Below, piece after piece: positions 58,401 through 64,000 of a stretch of DNA of 64,000 nucleotides; position 1 is the first letter of the stretch, and every line of letters starts with the position of its first letter. Position numbers and translations under genes: made by a program. The notes beneath the pieces were generated by a model. The model ran no database searches and was not told where the DNA came from. It was given only the letters and a program-made list of their open reading frames with translations. Source of the stretch: Siphonodentalium dalli (taxonomy: Eukaryota; Mollusca; Scaphopoda; Gadilida; Siphonodentaliidae); NCBI GenBank assembly GCA_032622095.1, contig CP136063.1, forward strand, positions 279,861,426-279,925,425, in the 5' to 3' direction.

Positions 58401-61400
58401 TATTCTCCTGGTAAGCGGAAAACTGGCTAAGTTGGTGTCAGCTACTAGTTGAATCCATTTGGTAAATAAATGGTTAAAAGGTTAAATGATTTACTCACAT
58501 TCCAGGGTGGTCGGGTGGGGGGGGGGGGGGCTCTAAAAGGTTAAATGAGTTACTCACATTCTAGGGGGGTCGGGGTGGGGGGGCTCTAAAAGGTTAAACG
58601 AGTTACTCACATTCCAGGGGTGGGGGCCTCTAAAAGGTTAAATGAGTTACTCACATTCCAGGGGGTGGGGTGGGGGCATCTAAAAGGTTAAATGAGTTAC
58701 TCACATTCCAGGGGGTGGGGTGGGGGCATCTAAAAGGTTAAATGAGTTACTCACATTCCAGGGGGTGGAGTGGGGGCCTCTAAAGGGTTAAATGAGTTAC
58801 TCACATTCCAGGGGGTGGGGTGGGGGCATCTAAAAGGTTAAATGAGTTACTCACATTCCAGGGGGTGGAGTGGGGGCCTCTAAAAGGTTAAATGAGTTAC
58901 TCACATTCCAGGGGGTGGGGTGGGGGCCTCTAAAGGGTTAAATGAGTTACTCACATTCCAGGGGGTGGGGTGGGGGTATCTAAAAGGTTAAATGAGTTAC
59001 TCACATTCCAGGGGGTGGAGTGGGGGCCTCTAAAAGGTTAAATGAGTTACTCACATTCCAGGGGGTGGGGGCATCTAAAAGGTTAAATGAGTTACTCACA
59101 TTCCAGGTATGTCGACCCAAGATCAGCAGCAAAGTGTGTGCAGACGAAAAACCCAAGACTTTCAATCTGAAAAGATGAGAAATGATGTATGAGTGCGGCT
59201 CACAGCGAATAAACTTGCTAAACGCAGGTAATTCAATACATTTTATATCAAAATTGGCAGCACACAACGCTATTCTTTTGTATAAATTAAATAAAGTGAA
59301 TCGTTGGCGAAAGCATTCTCGTGTATTTATCGGTGATTTGTGCGGGACGAACGAGAGAATGTTTGGCAAAATTGGTGTTGGTTGGTACGTTGGGGGGATT
59401 GTTATATCTATTTCGTTTCAGAAGACCATAAACCAATTGAATTTTAGCGTTTCGGTTAAATTTTGTCACATTTCTATCACAGATTACAACAAAATATGGA
59501 TATGACAATGAATATGAACTCGAATCGTGTGAATGTAGCCAATTATTTCGAGAAAAAAAACAGAATCATACACAACAAACAGTATACAATAAATACTGAC
59601 ACCACACGAACCTATACATGGCTAATATCCGAGTTGTGTCAATGGCAAACATGGTCTACTGATTTAAATATTTTTTATTTATTTAGGGAGAAGAGGATCT
59701 AGCTGAAAGCATTACCAGCTGTTGTTGCGCTATATCGTTAGGAGAGTAGATATATATAACTTATAGAAGAAATAAAGGAAGCTGAGTGACAAGCGGCCGA
59801 GTTCGATAAATAGATATTTTTTTTATGAAAAGATGGTAATATGTAATTATGCCAGTACAATAATATATTTTTGAGATTTGTTGTATGAACGCAAAAGGTA
59901 AGTATGAAATTAAGGAAAGAATGATATATATTTGTGGGATATATACACAGGGAGAGAGAAATTCTGCAAATATTCAACATCAACAAAGTTCTTTTTAGAA
60001 TACGATATATTTGGTACCAAAGTAATAAGAAACTGTTCAACAATATATTGTAGCAACTAAGCGTTTCTGTAACTGACTTAAAAAAATCAAGTAAGCACTG
60101 CAAATTTAATCAGTTTATAATCTACTCAGACTGTAGTAATCTACCGACTCCACACTCCCAAAATAACCACATGTATTGGCTTCCAGAGCAGCAGTTTAAT
60201 AGTTGCCTAACAAATATACAAATATGATACCCCCTCTCCACACAATCACGGTATTTTTGGAACCCTGCTCTGAAATCAGTTGAAATGAAACGAAAAACCA
60301 TACAAACTCTAGAAAATCAGCCATAACCCATAGCAATGAGCTCTGGAAGGCATTATAAAGTCCTACACACAGTTTGTGGGATGATATACATTGCCCCAGT
60401 TAGTTTGGTTCACTGAATTAACCATTCTATACTAAATCCTTATTGACGTGTCGAGTCCTTATATTAGGAAATGTTAAGATAATAAGTTAAACTTATTATC
60501 TGAACATTTCCCACCAAAGAATATGAATTATTTTATCTTATCATTTCACCTATCTGTCGTCTGCTGTTATTTCTTGAACATCGATCCCTCCAAATTAATA
60601 ATAAACCATTTCACTATATACCTTTATAACTGAATGTGAGAATCCATTTATTATAAGGCAATGGTTAAGCGCACAGTATAAATTTAAGCCTTGGAATTGC
60701 TCTGTGTGCTCGAAGTTCACATTGAGTTATGAATATATTTATTACATGATACGACCATGTTATTCCATTCATTAAACACATTCTATAAGAAAGATATACA
60801 ATGGCAGGAAGACAGTCTTGCCAGATTATGCCATCCCCCACAATATACGACAGAATTATCCATAATTGTTATCATTATTATGTAATATGTATTTGTATTG
60901 AAATAAAATATCCTACCCTATACAATTTTAAAGGTCATTGAATAACATGAATTAATGCCAACGTGACCTTTGACTTCCGGCGTGTCCTATGTTTACATTC
61001 CATACGTACGCTAATTCCATATTTGTGACTAATGTTGATTTAGTTTGAACCAATATTTCATAAAATTTACGCAACTAAATACGTCAAAGTGTCTTATTTA
61101 TCTGCTACTATTTTTTTACGCGGGAAAACAACGCATAATTTCACGAAACGTCATCGCAGGCCTTATAGAAGCCGCTGTTAGTTTCACGTCGCATTTATTG
61201 ATTTAAGTATGTGTTATGTAGGTTTTTGGATCAAGGCGAGGTCCAGACCTAATTTACTGGATGAGTTTTGTAAATTTTGCTATAAACTGGGAACTCGTTG
61301 TATATCCTCTATATATACATGTATACCGGTACTTACGTTAGCTGCGAGAACTCCTTGTGGAATAAGATGCTTGACCATCGGATCGAAGTATGAAAAGGAG

Positions 61401-61954
61401 GGGTTGGACATCTGCTTCTTACTAATAATCAATAGTCCAGGGTCGTTAATCCTTATATGTTTGTTGTTGGCACATTCCAGTGTATTTTCTACTGTCGACA
61501 GACACGTAATGCATGTCTGAGTCAAGTCTAACAAACTGCACGTATTAACAGCACACTGAACACGCTCCATCCTGTCTGTGACGTTCGAACAGTTATCCGT
61601 CATGCACATTACGAAGTAAATAAATTTGAATGAAAAACATGGCGGAACTGGTGGGACATGTGCACTGACGGTCTGTGTGTCGAAATGCAGGGAACTGTGG
61701 GAATATGGATGCGTTCTTTTCATTTGATTGATGATTGTTTTCATATCTTTTTCGAACCAGACTTCCTGAAGACATACTACATCAGAGTCGAGTGTTTTCA
61801 GTTCGTGTATGATCTTCTGTATTCTCTGTGTCATGTTCTCGAATAGAGGTGTCCCAGCGACATTGAATGAGGTAACAGAGAGTGATGCCGGTTTCTGTCC
61901 ATAACAAGAGGTGGCGAGAAATAGAATAGCTCCCAATACGGAAAGCATCGCCAT
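52350..61954 (-). CDS. Secreted sphingomyelinase C-like protein (endonuclease/exonuclease/phosphatase fold), 4 coding exons, ~368 aa
   Basis: Coding exons: 61954-61337, 59166-59100, 55329-55013, 52454-52350; splice sites are GTAAGT, GTGAGT, GTGAGT donors with AG acceptors and the phases (0, 1, 0) agree at every joint. Residues 1-19 form a signal peptide (MAMLSVLGAILFLATSCYG). EEP-family landmarks: SFNVAG with Asn31, LQEVW with Glu64, GLLIISK, PQGVLAA, CTHFAAD with His217, IIAGSLNTGP (Ser264 where Asp is usual, Asn266), VDHVMI (Asp321) and SDHYGV (Asp350, His351). A Cys-rich insertion (residues about 105-160) and several Asn glycosylation sites fit an extracellular or lysosomal protein. Such enzymes split sphingomyelin to ceramide and phosphocholine; the Asp to Ser change makes activity uncertain. 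Another EEP activity is possible. Confidence 0.85.
55013..55329 (-). CDS. Sphingomyelinase-like gene, third coding exon
   Basis: 317 bp, enters with two bases of a split Ser codon and ends CAG/GTGAGT in phase 0. Encodes residues 229-334 with IIAGSLNTGP and YIVDHVMIRG. Starts at a TTTCAG acceptor that is repeated in the adjacent intron minisatellite. Confidence 0.85.
55330..55565 (-). repeat. ~59-bp minisatellite made from the 3' splice site of intron 2
   Basis: Four copies of a unit that on the minus strand contains CGTATTTCAG/CTG, the real exon 3 acceptor and first exon bases. The genuine acceptor is the exon-proximal copy; three decoys lie upstream at about 55388, 55447 and 55506. Confidence 0.9.
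56581..56628 (+). repeat. 24-bp tandem duplication
   Basis: 'aatggtttctcctattcggt' plus TATA occurs twice without change. Confidence 0.95.
57773..57780. repeat. 8-bp target site duplication ATCTGAAC (left)
   Basis: Identical to 58227-58234; the related repeat at about 60500 has a single uninterrupted copy. Confidence 0.85.
57781..58226. mobile_element. 446-bp hAT-like MITE with palindromic terminal repeats and 8-bp TSD
   Basis: Ends CAAGCCTGCAAATAG and (inverted) CTAGCCTGCAAATAG. Next to each end lies a block (57816-57904 and its inverse, about 58108-58196) that is itself a palindrome: GCAGAATGAGGTCC ... GGGTGAATTTAGTGACGCTA ... and back. Perfect 8-bp duplications and CA(A/T)NG-type ends fit hAT elements. 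It lies in intron 2 of the sphingomyelinase-like gene and has no coding capacity. Confidence 0.85.
58227..58234. repeat. 8-bp target site duplication ATCTGAAC (right)
   Basis: Partner of 57773-57780. Confidence 0.85.
58491..59105 (-). repeat. ~51-bp minisatellite made from the 5' splice site of intron 2
   Basis: On the minus strand each unit reads CTGGAATGTGAGTAACTCAT then TTAACCTTTTAGA and a C-rich stretch. Thirteen copies of CTGGAAT/GTGAGTAAC are present counting the genuine exon 2 end at 59100; the one bordering the unique intron (58491) and the next two are the most diverged. Extending the exon past the true donor meets TAA after two codons. Confidence 0.95.
59100..59166 (-). CDS. Sphingomyelinase-like gene, second coding exon
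   Basis: 67 bp between CTTTTCAG and GTGAGT. Encodes residues 207-228, IESLGFFVCTHFAADLGSTY and LE, with the conserved His of the THxxA motif, leaving one base. Phase 0 in, phase 1 out, matching both neighbours. Confidence 0.85.
60370..60670. repeat. Paralogous copy of the MITE-bearing repeat, with empty site
   Basis: Related over about 300 bp to 57640-57780 plus 58235-58450 (shared 'ttctatactaaat', 'aacttattatctgaacattt', 'tcacctatctgtc'/'tcgcctgtctggtc' and 'taactgaatg'). At about 60500 it has one ATCTGAAC where the other copy holds the MITE. It lies in intron 1 of the same gene. Confidence 0.7.
61337..61954 (-). CDS. Sphingomyelinase-like gene, first coding exon
   Basis: 206 codons from ATG to AAC/GTAAGT. 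Holds the signal peptide, Asn31, Glu64 in LQEVW and the Cys-rich insertion. A second ATG (codon 3) is also usable, but the first has the better context (AAAAATGG). The exon probably starts 10 nt earlier at a TTCACCCACAG acceptor (61964). Confidence 0.85.
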
Positions 61955-62411
61955 TTTTGGAAAGCTGTGGGTGAAAATTGGAATATTTATTTCTTATAGG
62001 TTCGAAGTTTTAAAGACATCAATAATTATTTTTATAAAGTTTTCGATAACATAACTACTTTTGTATTTATCAGTCAATAGTGTATATGTCACATTTGGTG
62101 TTCAGCATTGCTTTAGTAAAACAATCTAAAGCGAAAGGTATTGTTTAAATTGTATTGTGTATGTTGATGTAACTGGAGGTATGAAATTCGGAAAACATCT
62201 TCAAGTTTGTAAGTACATTACATGTTACCTAACTATGCATACACTATGTCTGGTTTTTCCCGACGTCAAAATAAATCAAATACAACAAAAAACGAAAACA
62301 AAATATATAGGCAGGATGAAACAGGTGTAAGGGTAAAAAAAACAACATATCTTGCGTTATTTGTGACTCATGAACACAGTATGCATGGAAGTATCAGACC
62401 TGGGAACTCAC

Positions 62412-62445
62412 CTTGCCTCCTATGTGTGGGTGGATGAAATTGATA
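62412..62445 (-). other. Probable 5' UTR exon of the sphingomyelinase-like gene
   Basis: On the minus strand GGAGGCAAG/GTGAGT is a strong donor about 450 bp before the acceptor at 61964. The start near 62445 is set only from the TATA-like sequence upstream. Confidence 0.45.
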
Positions 62446-62472
62446 AGGAGCGAGTGTACTGTTCAATATAGC

Positions 62473-62481
62473 TATATATGT
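62473..62481 (-). promoter_or_regulatory. TATA-like box upstream of the sphingomyelinase-like gene
   Basis: CATATATAG on the minus strand, about 30 bp before the proposed start of the 5' UTR exon. AT-rich words are common here, so support is modest. Confidence 0.35.
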
Positions 62482-63956
62482 TAGCCTGTGTGTGATGGAT
62501 CGCTCGCACCCGATCTGTGTTGGCGACTATGGCGTCATGCATGGTTCCTTGATTGATGACTGAGTACCCAAGGCGAGACATACTAGTCATTGTCTTACGC
62601 TAGATGCGCGTTTAAATTAATTATTGGCGAATCCATCTACGTGGGTGTGGACATATACCGTGATTTGTGCGTCCCTACAAACTTGACATGAAAACGATGG
62701 TCATCAATTTAGCTAACATAATGGGAGTAAGATAGAAGCGAAACGTACTGAAATCATGCCCTATATATACATAATTCATTTAGAATTAAAAACATTGACA
62801 CAAATTTAAAACGCTATTTTAAAAGCATAAACATTATTCGTTCTTTACTTCTATATTCTTCATATAACATATCAACATTGCAATCTGAACGTCATCGCAT
62901 GTTTGTTTATGCACGCCACGTCATGATATTGTATGAAATATTGTATGATTCAAAAGAAACTATTTGATGACACCGCGAAACTTCAATATGAAATTAAGCG
63001 TTTTTCATTGTATGCTTTATATATTATAAATTGCGTGTTCCTTTTCTATATTCGAAACTAATGAGATTAAACATATGAACCAATTGCATGATGTTTTGAT
63101 TATCAGAAAATGTATTTTAGCAGGTTTTGACTTATCCTATGTTCTCGGAAAACCAAAAAAAAGAGACTGTTTATGCTGTCGTTGTCCAATAGTGATAAAT
63201 ATTAACGAATAGTACGATTTTAATTTATTTGAAGTTTATATATCTATATACTGTGTTATCACACCAGTCAGAAATTCAGACAGATTCGATTGTGGGAGGG
63301 GTATAGTTTACAATTTGGGGTGGACACTCTGACGAACGTCAATCCCTCCATGACTATATATACGTCCCTGCTATATGCACTCATGACGGGTGATTCTATC
63401 CATGGATTATACGTTGCATGGCGACACAAATCGCTTCTTTTGGAAACTAATACCTATATATCGGGTATATTTAACAAACAAAAATATGTATGACTAACTT
63501 CTGGACATAGATATTAATGATTATTCTTGTGTAGAGCAAATATTTACACATACCGTAATTGTAGTTAAATTCGCGCAGTGCTATATGTATCTCAGTTTGG
63601 AATTCACGCACTTTGAATTCGCGCACCGTGCATGCTGTGTGTATTCAAAACTAACAAAACTATTTTCGTAAAAGACTTCAATATTTGGTGACAGTTTCAG
63701 TTCTTATTATTTTCCTGAAGGTAAAAACCACCACGACGAAAAGTAACATCAAATAGAACATACATTCAACTTCAACACCATTTTGTTGTGAAGATGGATA
63801 TCTTTATGTTCCAAATAATCATTCTGATATTTAAAGATACGGGTGGCGTTGGCGGTTGGTATGCTGTTAAAATATTCACCTCCGTCAAAAACTTCTGATA
63901 TACACGAACAGGCTCTTAATTGTTTACGTACGCCATCGTACAGACATGACAATTGG
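62482..63956. other. Sequence upstream of the gene, no further features
   Basis: AT-rich, non-repetitive by eye. Open frames at 63290 (+) and 63749 (-) have no recognisable motif. Confidence 0.4.
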
Positions 63957-64000
63957 AACTTATTCCCTATTCCTTATTCCTTATTTTCAAAAATGTCCTT
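63957..64000 (+). mobile_element. Start of a second copy of the 40.9-kb type foldback element
   Basis: AACTTATTCCCTATTCCTTA then TTCCTTATTTTCAAAAATG resembles the terminus at 40880-40915 and 43385-43430. The window ends inside it. Confidence 0.5.

Noticed and set aside
62222-62437. 71-codon plus-strand frame upstream of the sphingomyelinase-like gene
   Set aside because: It overlaps the probable 5' UTR exon on the other strand and has low-complexity Lys/Asn content.

Overview
This window is AT-rich, intron-containing, repeat-dense animal DNA. The mix of elements (a Mutator-like transposase fused to a Ulp1-type protease and a PHD finger, a PAT-type DIRS retrotransposon, CR1/L2-group LINE pieces, hAT-like MITEs and large foldback elements built of tandem repeats) suggests a marine invertebrate, perhaps a lophotrochozoan or an invertebrate deuterostome. 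The species cannot be fixed from sequence alone. No rRNA, tRNA or CRISPR array was recognised.

Layout: 0.7-2.9 kb is a ~470-bp satellite whose unit includes the 3' end of the adjacent Mutator-like gene. 2.8-6.8 kb (minus) is that transposase pseudogene with a TATA box, an ATG-only first exon, one frameshift and one nonsense codon. 8.0-9.4 kb is a ~190-bp satellite. 9.7-13.6 kb is a near-perfect palindrome with 1.7-kb arms. 13.66-26.46 kb is a foldback-like composite with candidate 8-bp target duplications, carrying a 5'-truncated LINE and a 706-bp foldback MITE with a 9-bp duplication. 27.8-29.9 kb is a GC-rich array with repeated NRF1-like motifs. 30.2-31.9 kb is a poly(G)-ended repeat region with a dated retroposon insertion. 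33.1-39.1 kb is a PAT-type DIRS element (A1-body-B1A2-B2), itself interrupted by a TA-flanked DNA transposon. The DIRS element appears to lie in the intron of a possible small two-exon host gene. 40.9-43.4 kb is another foldback element with 11-bp flanking repeats; 43.5-46.9 kb holds decayed LINE pieces; 47.4-50.5 kb holds three inverted-repeat elements.

The clearest host gene is on the minus strand, 52.35-61.95 kb: four coding exons and probably one 5' UTR exon, encoding a ~368-residue secreted endonuclease/exonuclease/phosphatase-fold protein of the sphingomyelinase C type. Its splice phases agree at every junction. The usual GD(L/F)N motif reads GSLN. Its second intron is remarkable: the donor end is a 13-copy minisatellite that repeats the exon end and 5' splice site, and the acceptor end is a 4-copy minisatellite that repeats the 3' splice site. 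The same intron holds a hAT-like MITE, for which a paralogous empty site is present in intron 1.

All calls come from reading the sequence. No database search was run, so family names rest on recognised motifs.
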